Positions 1-6,706 of a stretch of 18,348 nucleotides of DNA are shown piece after piece. The position numbers and the translations under genes were made by a program. Below the pieces are notes generated by a model, which worked only from the letters and a program-made list of their open reading frames with translations, made no database searches and had not been told where the DNA came from. The DNA comes from JBARRO01 sp049644265. Its GTDB lineage: Bacteria; Bacteroidota; Ignavibacteria; UBA10030. Numbering within the stretch: the first letter of the stretch is position 1; every line of letters begins with the position of its first letter. The stretch is taken from contig JBARRO010000079.1 in the NCBI GenBank assembly GCA_049644265.1, positions 1 to 18,348 of the forward strand, given 5' to 3'.

Positions 1-4
1 GAGC

Positions 5-33
5 TTGACTTGGCACAATTTTATCGGTAGACT
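5..33 (+). promoter_or_regulatory. Candidate sigma-70-like promoter upstream of the zinc-ribbon gene
   Basis: TTGACT at 5-10 and TAGACT at 28-33 are separated by exactly 17 bases. The -35 matches the TTGACA consensus at 5 of 6 positions and the -10 matches TATAAT at 4 of 6. A start near 40 would leave an 80-base leader before the ATG at 124. This is a pattern match only; a Bacteroidota-type host may use a different -7/-33 consensus. Confidence 0.35.
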
Positions 34-123
34 TTCGTGTCCTTGAGCACCCTCCGAATATCGAGTCTTTCCCTACGATTCCAATGAATCCCTTTTCTCT
101 AGCCTACCTGAATAGGAGCACGT

Positions 124-285
124 ATGAAACACCTCGCAGATCACTCTCGATGGGAATGCAGAAACTGCGGATTTGAAGCTGATGGCAAGACGTGGAATTC
201 CCGCTGGTTGAAGGATTTCGGACTTTGGGGAGCGCTCTATGAATGTCCGAATTGCAAGAAGGAAGTACAACTGAGCCCAAAGTAA
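124..285 (+). CDS. Small zinc-ribbon protein (53 aa)
   Basis: This is a short ORF of 53 codons, from ATG at 124 to TAA at 283-285. A strong ribosome binding site, AGGAG at 114-118, lies 5 bases before the start. The protein has two CxxC knuckles: Cys12-x2-Cys15 in 'WECRNCGF' and Cys41-x2-Cys44 in 'YECPNCKK'. They are 25 residues apart, the classic arrangement of a single treble-clef or rubredoxin-like zinc ribbon. The middle is rich in Trp and Gly and there is no signal peptide or membrane segment, so it is probably cytoplasmic. Binding of one zinc is inferred from the four cysteines; a partner or nucleic-acid target cannot be read from the sequence. The two membrane protein genes follow on the same strand after a 101-base gap, so cotranscription is possible. 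The clear ribosome binding site is the main reason to believe such a short gene. Confidence 0.72.
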   Translation: MKHLADHSRWECRNCGFEADGKTWNSRWLKDFGLWGALYECPNCKKEVQLSPK

Positions 286-386
286 CAGGACAAATGACCA
301 ATGGCGGTGCTGAGAAATCGGCCAACGTTAGAGCATCGTTTCAGTCGGGAGCCGAACTTCCATAACCATCCAACACCTATTCATCG

Positions 387-1586
387 ATGCCTCGACCTTT
401 TAGAATACTCATGTCAGAAATTTCATTCTTTGACCACGATGTCACGAACAGAGTCTTCAGTTACTTTCGGCTTGGATCGGAGCGCAACTATGCCACAATC
501 CTGAGAATCCTGCTCGTATTTTCGATAACCTGGATACCCTTGTTCCTTCTCTCCCTGGTCCAGGGAGTAGCCGTCGGAAGAGTACCCAAGGAAGATTTCC
601 TCTACGATTTTGCGGCGTATGGTCAGTTCTGGATCGGAATTCCGTTGTTTATTTTTGCGGAATCCTACCTCGGGCGGATGCTGGATGAGGCCGGCGGATA
701 CTTTGTACAGTCGGGACTCGTTGCAGAACACGATTCAAAAAGATTTAAAGAAGCGGCGGCAACCATAAAACGACTACGAACTTCGGCCCTCCCGGAACTG
801 TCGATTGTCGCCCTCTCGCTGGGTATCACTGGCCTCTGGATCAGTCAGGAGACCTCCGACGGTATCTCAACGTGGCACGCTCTCATCGGGGCCGACGGCA
901 TTGAACGCGTCACCCTTGCCGGAATCTGGGTCGGATTTATCGCTGTGCCCGTGTATCAATTCTTCCTCTTGAGATGGGTTTGGAAGATCTACCTTTGGGT
1001 GAGATTTCTCTGGCGCATGTCAAAGATGGACCTGCAGCTGAACGTATTGCACCCGGACAAGGCCGGCGGGCTCGGTTTTCTGGGTACAGTCCAGGGAGCA
1101 TTTGGAATTCTGGTATTTGCCGAAGGCTCTGTAATCGCAGCTACCATCGGGTATAAGCTCATGATATCGGAAAACCCCGCAGCAGCAATTGGTGTCTGGG
1201 GACCTATCGTTGGTTTTGTTGTGTTGGCTCCTCTTCTATTTCTTCTTCCTCTGATTTTTTTTACGAAAAGTCTCTTCTCTACAAAGGAGCGTGGGGTTTA
1301 CAGAATCGGAACCCTGGCGAGCATGTACATCCGTGCATTTGACAAGAAGTGGATGTCAACAAAAGCACCGGACCAGAGTTCGTTTATGGGAAACCCGGAC
1401 GTCCAGTCTCTCGCCGCATTTACCATTACGTTCGAAAATGCACATTCCATGAAGATCGTTCCGTTTGATCTGAAATCAGTGCTTCAACTCCTCGTAGCGG
1501 CAGCAGGTCCTATGTTGCCGTTGGCCTCGCGATTCTTGCCCGACAATGTCCTGAAAATCCTTTCTGGAATCTTTGGAGGGCATTAA
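387..1586 (+). CDS. Uncharacterised multi-pass inner membrane protein
   Basis: This 399-residue protein has about six strongly hydrophobic segments, near residues 42-66, 75-100, 133-152, 176-208, 228-258 and 263-296. The C-terminal 40 residues are also hydrophobic and may be a seventh segment or an amphipathic helix. Between the fourth and fifth segments is the polar motif 'LHPDKAGGLGFLG'. From memory, similar HPDxAGGLGFL strings occur in uncharacterised bacterial membrane proteins of this size, but I know of no assigned function. Neither ATG 387 nor the in-frame ATG at 411 (MSEISFF) has a visible Shine-Dalgarno sequence, so the start is uncertain by 8 codons. The gene ends 6 bases before the next membrane protein gene, which points to an operon and probably a shared job. 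I see no catalytic signature of a known transporter family. Confidence 0.85.
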   Translation: MPRPFRILMSEISFFDHDVTNRVFSYFRLGSERNYATILRILLVFSITWIPLFLLSLVQGVAVGRVPKEDFLYDFAAYGQFWIGIPLFIFAESYLGRMLDEAGGYFVQSGLVAEHDSKRFKEAAATIKRLRTSALPELSIVALSLGITGLWISQETSDGISTWHALIGADGIERVTLAGIWVGFIAVPVYQFFLLRWVWKIYLWVRFLWRMSKMDLQLNVLHPDKAGGLGFLGTVQGAFGILVFAEGSVIAATIGYKLMISENPAAAIGVWGPIVGFVVLAPLLFLLPLIFFTKSLFSTKERGVYRIGTLASMYIRAFDKKWMSTKAPDQSSFMGNPDVQSLAAFTITFENAHSMKIVPFDLKSVLQLLVAAAGPMLPLASRFLPDNVLKILSGIFGGH

Positions 1587-1592
1587 AATATC

Positions 1593-2039
1593 ATGATCGC
1601 GCTGTTTGTCGGTGAAGTGCTGGTTACTGCATTTCTGTTTGCAATGGTGGAAATCCACATCGAAGGACCGGACGGCTGGGCCGCTAAGCTTCCGACCTGG
1701 AGGAAGGAGAGTAAATGGACGAAGATGTTGTTGGGCCACAAGCCGCTGACCGGATATCACCTCTACATGTTCACGTTCGTATTCGTGTTTCTCCATTTTC
1801 CGTACGCTCTTGATTTGGCACCGTTAACCTGGAAATCTGAGCTCAGAATACTCAGTTTCATGATATTCTTCTGGGTGATTGAGGACTTCCTCTGGTTCGT
1901 GCTCAACCCTCATTACGGCCTCCGCAAGTTCAAACCTCAGTTCATTTGGTGGCATGCACATTCCTGGTGGTGGATTATGCCTCGCGACTACGTGATCTAC
2001 GGCCCGATCGGGATTCTGTTGTACTACCTGAGCCTATAA
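1593..2039 (+). CDS. Uncharacterised small membrane protein with conserved-looking His/Glu/Trp motifs
   Basis: The product is 148 residues with about four hydrophobic stretches, near residues 1-20, 56-76, 85-105 and 132-148. GGAGGG at 1575-1580 precedes the ATG by 12 bases and sits at the end of the upstream gene. Polar residues cluster at the membrane edges: E20/H22/E24 and 'EGPDGWAAKLPTW' near the N-terminus, H49 and H56 in 'GHKPLTGYH', E97-D98 in 'VIEDFLWF', H107 in 'NPHYG', and H121/H123 in the very aromatic 'WWHAHSWWW'. This looks more like a membrane-embedded metal or cofactor site than a structural protein, but that is inference. I associate similar EGPDGWA...LPTW sequences with uncharacterised bacterial families and cannot name a function. 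It is probably cotranslated with the 399-residue membrane protein. Confidence 0.85.
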   Translation: MIALFVGEVLVTAFLFAMVEIHIEGPDGWAAKLPTWRKESKWTKMLLGHKPLTGYHLYMFTFVFVFLHFPYALDLAPLTWKSELRILSFMIFFWVIEDFLWFVLNPHYGLRKFKPQFIWWHAHSWWWIMPRDYVIYGPIGILLYYLSL

Positions 2040-2055
2040 CTGAGCGGTTAGCTTA

Positions 2056-2155
2056 CCCCTGCCTGCACTGCGTTTTGGCAGGCAGGCGCCGACGTGTCCG
2101 CAGGAGCGTAACGAAGGCGGAAGTTCCGACGTTGTTTGTCGGAACGCAGGCAGGC
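2056..2155. repeat. Palindromic intergenic repeat with two hairpins
   Basis: A 9-bp perfect inverted repeat pairs CCTGCCTGC (2058-2066) with GCAGGCAGG (2078-2086) around an 11-base loop. A second 8-bp stem pairs GTTCCGAC (2123-2130) with GTCGGAAC (2138-2145). A third GCAGGCAGGC follows at 2146-2155. The block fills the whole gap between the convergent membrane gene and doc, so it may stop transcription from both sides, although no T-tract is present. A related CCTGCC/GGCAGG element with a similar GTTTTG loop lies at 16349-16444, so this is probably a dispersed palindromic element rather than a private terminator. Confidence 0.65.
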
Positions 2156-2157
2156 TG

Positions 2158-2556
2158 TTAGCGATGAGGACGTTTGTGGGAATGTTCTCGAAGCCAGGAG
2201 GCGAGTTGAGCCTTGGTGAGCGTTCCGGAGGCAAGAGCCATCATTGTTGAAAATGCCTCTTCTTCGAGGGCCACGATATCCCATCCGTTCATCTGGAGAA
2301 CAACGTCCATCAGAACGAAGGCAACTCGTTTATTCCCATCGACGAACGGATGGTTCTTGCAGACATGGAACCCATAGGCGGCAGCTTTGTCAAAAAGAGT
2401 CCTGTGCGTATACCTTCCGACGACGGTGCTTTTCGGTTGAGCAAGCGCAGATTCAAGAAGACTGCGATCCCGAAGCCCGGGGGCGCCACCGTATCGCTGG
2501 AGCAAATCGGTATGAATCGTCAGGACAAGTTCTTCTGGAATGAACTGGAAAGACAT
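2158..2556 (-). CDS. doc: Doc-type Fic-fold toxin (death-on-curing family)
   Basis: This 132-residue protein carries the Doc/Fic active-site motif at residues 69-77, HPFVDGNKR, with catalytic His69 and the acidic Asp73. The Lys76 of 'GNKR' is typical of Doc. In phage P1 Doc the altered motif converts AMP transfer into phosphorylation of EF-Tu and blocks translation; that activity here is inferred from the family. The N-terminal 'VLTIHTDLLQRYGG' and 'LRDRSLLESALAQP' segments are also Doc-like, and 126-135 residues is the usual length. I chose the ATG at 2556-2554 rather than a longer in-frame ATG because it overlaps the antitoxin stop by one base (TAATG), a normal coupling signal that keeps toxin below antitoxin. 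The usual partner Phd is replaced here by an AbrB/MazE-like protein. Confidence 0.92.
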   Translation of the reverse strand: MSFQFIPEELVLTIHTDLLQRYGGAPGLRDRSLLESALAQPKSTVVGRYTHRTLFDKAAAYGFHVCKNHPFVDGNKRVAFVLMDVVLQMNGWDIVALEEEAFSTMMALASGTLTKAQLASWLREHSHKRPHR

Positions 2557-2780
2557 TACCTGGCGAGAGCCTTCAGTGCATTGCGAAATCTCTTGTTCGT
2601 TCTCTCGTACGCCCGGGCCCATGCAGCAAATTTCGGGTTGAACGGTGTAAGGACGACGCCTTCGTCAGTCTCAACGAGATGGAGTTCATCCCCTTCACTG
2701 AGATGGTAATTGTCCACAATCGTCTTGGGCAGCGTAATACCGAGACTGTTGCCCACTCGTCTGACGGCTGTCTTGAGCAT
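2556..2780 (-). CDS. AbrB/MazE-family antitoxin
   Basis: The product is 74 residues. Residues 1-45 form a SpoVT/AbrB swapped-hairpin DNA-binding domain, with 'RRVGNSLGITLPKTIVD' and 'LSEGDELHLVETDEGVVLTP' as the diagnostic strings. Residues 46-74 form a basic, aromatic helical tail ('FAAWARAYERTNKRF'), the region that normally binds and neutralises the toxin. AAGGAG on the minus strand (CTCCT at 2788-2792) lies 7 bases before ATG 2780-2778, which decides the start against a 17-codon longer alternative. The stop overlaps the doc start by one base. The protein should be cytoplasmic, bind its own promoter and repress the operon, with stronger repression when complexed with Doc. The autoregulation is inferred from the family. 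Confidence 0.93.
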   Translation of the reverse strand: MLKTAVRRVGNSLGITLPKTIVDNYHLSEGDELHLVETDEGVVLTPFNPKFAAWARAYERTNKRFRNALKALAR

Positions 2781-2794
2781 GGTGGTTCTCCTTG

Positions 2795-2819
2795 AATACG
2801 ATATTATAACAAATGTATT
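2795..2819 (-). promoter_or_regulatory. Candidate operator: inverted repeat around the -10 box
   Basis: AATAC (2795-2799) and GTATT (2815-2819) form an inverted repeat spaced by 15 bases, flanking the perfect -10 hexamer. AbrB/MazE-like antitoxins commonly bind AT-rich palindromes with GTAT/ATAC half-sites over their own promoters, so this is a sensible candidate for autoregulation. The half-sites are short and could be chance. Confidence 0.35.
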
Positions 2820-2831
2820 ACCTACAGTCAA
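2803..2831 (-). promoter_or_regulatory. Near-consensus promoter of the antitoxin-toxin operon
   Basis: Read on the minus strand, TTGACT (2831-2826) is followed after exactly 17 bases by a perfect TATAAT (2808-2803). Transcription would start near 2797, leaving a short leader of about 17 bases with the AAGGAG site. This is the best promoter match in the window. Confidence 0.78.
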
Positions 2832-2839
2832 CTGCCCGG

Positions 2840-2953
2840 TAATGTCTCACTTCATGAATATCCCATAACGCAGAGCCGCAGAGGACTCCTCGATAAAACT
2901 CTGCGTTCGCTCTGCGACCTCTGCGCTAAGAACCTATAACCAAACTGAGACAC
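2840..2953. repeat. Dispersed 114-bp repeat with terminal inverted ends (copy 1)
   Basis: The element starts with TGTCTCA (2843-2849) and ends with its exact complement TGAGACA (2946-2952). Inside, two GCAGAG units (2870-2875, 2878-2883) face three CTCTGC units (2899-2904, 2910-2915, 2919-2924), allowing a long hairpin. A second copy lies at 16313-16522 with near-identical flanks ('CATAACG', 'CGATAAAACTCTGCGTTC', 'GCGCTAAGAACCTATAACC'). There is no ORF inside, so it would be a non-autonomous (MITE-like) or structured intergenic repeat. It sits just upstream of the toxin-antitoxin promoter. Confidence 0.75.
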
Positions 2954-3148
2954 GACCAACTGCCGCTGCGCATAACAGGCAACAGCACGATGGCCTTGCG
3001 CCCTTCATAGACATGGTTTTGAGATCTGTCCGTAACGAGCGTAACCGCTTGCTTCCCTCTTTTCCTCTGCTTAAGTTAGTCGGCAATTAGCTGCCGACTC
3101 GCGCTGCATCAATCCTCAATCTTGCCCTCATTGTAGGAGCGTTTTCCC
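2954..3148. other. Intergenic leader of the amidohydrolase gene with one hairpin
   Basis: There is no gene here. An 8-bp inverted repeat AGTCGGCA (3078-3085) / TGCCGACT (3092-3099) with a 6-base loop is present and has no T-tract. AGGAG at 3135-3139 is the ribosome binding site of the gene starting at 3149. I could not pick out a convincing promoter. Confidence 0.5.
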
Positions 3149-6100
3149 ATGCGAACCCTTGCCCGCGTTGCGGTGCTCATCCTCGCAATTTCATGTTCCG
3201 TCTATTCCATGCTCGCTCAGGCGAACAAAGACACCACGAAAAAATCCACGCCGACGTGGGATGTCGCCGCCAGGCACGGTCCGTCAAAAGACATCGCGTT
3301 CGACACCGACGAAGGCACATGGATGGCCGTCGACGTCAGTCCCGACGGTAAACAGATCGTTTTTGACCTTCTCGGCGACATCTATAGTCTGCCGATCACG
3401 GGAGGCGAAGCAACGTCGCTGACGCATGGATCGGCATACGACGTGCAGCCGCGGTTTAGCCCGGACGGCAAGAAAATCTCATTCACAAGCGACCGCGACG
3501 GGATCGACAACCTCTGGATCATGAATGCCGACGGCTCCAACCTCGTTCAGGTCACAAAGGAAAATGAACGCCAGGTCAATAACGCGGTCTGGACTCCCGA
3601 CGGCCAATACCTCGTCGGCCGAAAACACTATCGCAACACCCGCTCCCTCGGCGCCGGCGAAATGTGGCTGTATCATATCAGCGGCGGAGGCGGCCTGCAA
3701 ATGACCAAACGCCGGAACTGGGAGCAGGATGCCGGCGAGCCGGACCTCTCCCCCGACGGCCGATACCTCTACTATAGCGAAGACGTCACACCCAGCCGCG
3801 GCTTCGAATACAACAAGGACCCGAACGGCGTCATCTATGTAATCCAACGCCTCGACCGGGTAACAGGTAAGACCGAACAATACATCCGCGGCGAAGGCGG
3901 ATCGGCCCGACCCCAGGTTTCTCCCGACGGCAAAACCATCGCATTTGTCAGACGAGTCCGGCTGAATACCGTCCTGTTTCTCTACGACGTGGAGAGCGGC
4001 AAAGAAACTCCGATCTTCGACGGGCTCAACCGCGACGAGCAGGAGGCGTGGGCCATTTTCGGCGTATATCCCGGATTCTCATGGACTCCCGACGGCAAAA
4101 CCATCGTGATCTGGGCAAAGGGGAAGATCTGGAAGGTGGATGTTCAATCCAAAAAAGAAACGCTTATTCCGTTCAAAGCGAATGTAAAACAATCCATCAC
4201 CGACGCAGTCCGGTTTCCCCAGAACGTGGCCCCGGAGAAATTCGACGTCAAGATGCTCCGCTGGGTAACAGTCTCCCCGAATGAAAAGTCCGTCATCTAC
4301 ACCGCACTCGGCAAGCTCTGGATCAAGCAACTCCCGGACGGCATGCCAAAACGCCTGACCGCAGACGGCGACGCCTTCGAGGTTCACCCTTCGTTCTCAC
4401 CGGACGGTCGGTGGATTGTCTACACCACCTGGAATGACGAAGACGGAGGAGCCGTCTGGAAAGTTCAGCCGGACGGAAGAAACAGAACCAAGCTGATCAC
4501 AATGAAGGGTCATTACGTCGAACCTTGCTTCTCAGCGGATGGAAGGAAAATCATGTTCCGAAGAACCGGCGGGGATGAACTGCGCGGCGACTTCTACAGC
4601 AAGAACCAGGGAATCTACTGGGTTTCCTCCGAGGGCGGCAAGCCTTCGCTCATCACTGAGGAGGGTTCCCGGCCAATGTTCAACAAAGCCGGGGACAGAG
4701 TTTTCCTCTTTTCGCGCGAAGGCGAAAAGGATGCGCTGATCAGTGTCGGCTTGAGCGGAGAACAACGCCGTGTGCATTTACTCTCCGACAACGCCCAACA
4801 GATCGTCCCATCCCCCGACGAGGACTGGGTTGCGCTCGTCGAACGCTATAATGCCTACATCGCCGTGTTCCCGAAAACTGGACAGGCAGTCAACATCGGC
4901 CCCGGTACGTCGGACTATCCGATGAAGAAAGTGACGCGCGACGCCGGAACGTATCTGAACTGGTCCCGCGACAGCAAGACGCTCTTTTGGTCGCTCGGCC
5001 CCGAGTTGTTCTCCCGCGACTTGACCAACACGTTCAAGTTCGTCAACGGTGCAAAGGACAGCGTGCAGGAGAAGCCGGACACCGTCGGCATGTTCATCGG
5101 ATTCCAGGCCGAGACGGATAACCCGACCGGCTCGATCGCTCTCGTCGGCGCAACAGTCATTACGATGAACGGCGACAACGTCATCCCGAACGCCACAATC
5201 CTCGTCGACCGGAACCGGATCAAAGCGGTCGGTCCTTCCGCGGAGATTTCAATACCCGCCGGAGTCAAGCGCATCGATGTAACGGGAAAATTCATCACGC
5301 CGGGAATGATTGACGTGCACGCACACATCGGCACGGGCAGCAGCGGGATCACTCCGATGTCCCATTGGGCGTATTACACCAACCTTGCCTTCGGCGTGAC
5401 AACGTCACACGATCCTTCATCGAACACGGAAATGGTGTTCTCAAACTCCGAGATGATCAAAGCCGGCATCATGGTCGGACCGCGGCTGTATTCAACGGGG
5501 ACGATTCTCTACGGCGCCGAAGGATCGTACAAAGCGATCGTCAACAGTCTCGACGACGCCATGTCTCACCTGCGCAGACTCAAGGCCGTTGGCGCGTTCT
5601 CTGTGAAAAGCTACAACCAGCCCAGACGCGATTCACGCCAGCAGATCATCGAAGCGGCACGGGCGCTGGAAATGATGGTCGTGCCCGAGGGCGGGTCCAC
5701 GTTTTTCTGGAACATGAACATGATCCTGGATGGACACACGGGCATCGAGCATTCGATCCCGGTCTCTCCTCTGTACAAAGACTGTCTGCAGCTTCTCACC
5801 AATTCCAAAACCGGCTATACCCCGACTCTGATCGTCACGTACGGAGGGTTATTCGGCGAGAACTATTGGTACATGAAAACGAATGTTTGGGAGAACGAAC
5901 GGCTGCTGCGGTTTACTCCGCGTGAGATCATCGATTCCCGTTCACGCCGGCGTCTCATGGCCCCAGAAGACGATTTCTTTTTCATGGAACACTCGCGGAC
6001 CGCAAAGAAAGTCTTGGATCTGGGAGGAAAGGTTCAGTTGGGCGCTCATGGGCAGCTCCAGGGTCTCGGCGCGCATTGGGAGTTATGGATGATCGCACAA

Positions 6101-6361
6101 GGAGGCGCAACGCCTCTTGAAGCGTTACGATGCGCGACGCTTTACGGCGCGCAATACCTTGGACTCGATCACGACCTCGGATCGCTTGAGCCGGGAAAGC
6201 TTGCCGACCTGATCGTCATGGAGAAAAATCCATTGGAAAACATCCGCAATTCCGAGTCCATTCGCTACGTCATGAAAAACGGCCGGCTCTACGACGGGGA
6301 CACGATGGATGAGAGTGGGAATCATCCGAAGAAGCGGGGGAAGTTTTGGTGGGAGGAGTAG
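3149..6361 (+). CDS. Exported TolB-like beta-propeller / amidohydrolase fusion protein
   Basis: This 1070-residue protein has three parts. A signal peptide (residues 1 to about 24, 'VAVLILAISCSVYSMLAQA') indicates export. Residues about 40-640 hold some nine PD40/TolB-type blades, each with an 'SPDGKxIxF' or 'TPDGK' turn. Residues about 660-1050 are a metal-dependent amidohydrolase: 'GMIDVHAHIG' gives the first metal ligands His724 and His726, Lys820 ('SVKSYN') is the likely carboxylated bridging lysine, and His868 ('GIEHSIP') is a further ligand. The end 'LGSLEPGKLADLIVM' is typical of imidazolonepropionase-like members. At the place where many relatives have a 'GTD' aspartate this protein has 'LGAHGQ' (His967). 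The family fusion is common in Bacteroidota-type genomes; it is thought to hydrolyse a cyclic amide or peptide-like substrate, but the substrate is unknown. AGGAG lies 9 bases before ATG 3149. Confidence 0.93.
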   Translation: MRTLARVAVLILAISCSVYSMLAQANKDTTKKSTPTWDVAARHGPSKDIAFDTDEGTWMAVDVSPDGKQIVFDLLGDIYSLPITGGEATSLTHGSAYDVQPRFSPDGKKISFTSDRDGIDNLWIMNADGSNLVQVTKENERQVNNAVWTPDGQYLVGRKHYRNTRSLGAGEMWLYHISGGGGLQMTKRRNWEQDAGEPDLSPDGRYLYYSEDVTPSRGFEYNKDPNGVIYVIQRLDRVTGKTEQYIRGEGGSARPQVSPDGKTIAFVRRVRLNTVLFLYDVESGKETPIFDGLNRDEQEAWAIFGVYPGFSWTPDGKTIVIWAKGKIWKVDVQSKKETLIPFKANVKQSITDAVRFPQNVAPEKFDVKMLRWVTVSPNEKSVIYTALGKLWIKQLPDGMPKRLTADGDAFEVHPSFSPDGRWIVYTTWNDEDGGAVWKVQPDGRNRTKLITMKGHYVEPCFSADGRKIMFRRTGGDELRGDFYSKNQGIYWVSSEGGKPSLITEEGSRPMFNKAGDRVFLFSREGEKDALISVGLSGEQRRVHLLSDNAQQIVPSPDEDWVALVERYNAYIAVFPKTGQAVNIGPGTSDYPMKKVTRDAGTYLNWSRDSKTLFWSLGPELFSRDLTNTFKFVNGAKDSVQEKPDTVGMFIGFQAETDNPTGSIALVGATVITMNGDNVIPNATILVDRNRIKAVGPSAEISIPAGVKRIDVTGKFITPGMIDVHAHIGTGSSGITPMSHWAYYTNLAFGVTTSHDPSSNTEMVFSNSEMIKAGIMVGPRLYSTGTILYGAEGSYKAIVNSLDDAMSHLRRLKAVGAFSVKSYNQPRRDSRQQIIEAARALEMMVVPEGGSTFFWNMNMILDGHTGIEHSIPVSPLYKDCLQLLTNSKTGYTPTLIVTYGGLFGENYWYMKTNVWENERLLRFTPREIIDSRSRRRLMAPEDDFFFMEHSRTAKKVLDLGGKVQLGAHGQLQGLGAHWELWMIAQGGATPLEALRCATLYGAQYLGLDHDLGSLEPGKLADLIVMEKNPLENIRNSESIRYVMKNGRLYDGDTMDESGNHPKKRGKFWWEE

Positions 6362-6448
6362 AGCTGCGGGGGAGAGGAGATGGGTGATGGAAGATGGAAA
6401 AGAGCAGACGGCAGAAGGCAGATGACAGATGGCAGACACAACCATCAG

Positions 6449-6476
6449 CCTCTCGACCTTGGTCGAAGGATTTTTT
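6449..6476 (+). terminator. Probable rho-independent terminator after the amidohydrolase gene
   Basis: The stem is CCT-(C bulge)-TCGAC (6449-6457) pairing with GTCGA-AGG (6462-6469) around the tetraloop CTTG. It is followed directly by A and six T's (6471-6476). It lies 88 bases after the stop at 6361 and is the only hairpin in this gap with a T-tract. Confidence 0.55.
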
Positions 6477-6510
6477 CAGGAATCCGAATCCAGACGACAG
6501 AATGAGGCCC

Positions 6511-6538
6511 GAAGCCCACGATTTGAATCGTGGGTGCA
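6511..6538. repeat. REP-like palindrome
   Basis: CCCACGAT (6515-6522) pairs with ATCGTGGG (6527-6534) across the tetraloop TTGA, flanked by 'GAAG' and 'TGCA'. A compact GC-rich hairpin of this 'AGCCCACG...CGTGGGT' kind resembles REP elements that TnpA-REP (IS200-like) transposases mobilise in many genomes. Only one copy is visible here and no such transposase is in the window, so the assignment is tentative. Confidence 0.4.
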
Positions 6539-6706
6539 TAAGATGGAAGAGTGTGGGGAAATGGAGCGACGGGTGCAAAGATCCAAGAAAACAGCCGCCA
6601 TCCTGAGCGCCCGCCCGCCAATCTTAATGGCGGGAAGTCTTTGAAAAGGAGTGCAGGGAGTTCTTCGGGATCAAGGAATAGCTATCGCCTACCGAAAGGA
6701 AGTCGT

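Larger units (their letters stand above)
6362..6706. other. 345-bp intergenic region with low-complexity and palindromic sequence
   Basis: The first 80 bases are purine-rich, with loose repeats of GATGG, GGCAGA and GACAGATGG. The terminator, the REP-like palindrome and a third hairpin, CCCGCCA (6614-6620) / TGGCGGG (6628-6634) with a 7-base loop, follow. Short open frames cross this area but have no ribosome binding site or protein-like composition, so I annotate none of them. Confidence 0.55.

Noticed and set aside
2244..2709. Plus-strand ORFs overlapping doc and the antitoxin
   Set aside because: Both minus-strand genes have family motifs, coupled start/stop and a promoter; the plus-strand frames have none of these.
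2880..2940. A tRNA or small-RNA gene suggested by the stem-forming GCAGAG/CTCTGC units
   Set aside because: No acceptor stem, T-loop GTTCRA or CCA end can be laid out. The related copy at 16313-16522 with an insertion fits a repeat element better.
6551..6706. N-terminal extension of the DinB-like protein by 52 codons
   Set aside because: The stretch overlaps palindromic repeats, is Ser/Arg-rich without domain character, and a good ribosome binding site precedes the internal ATG at 6707.
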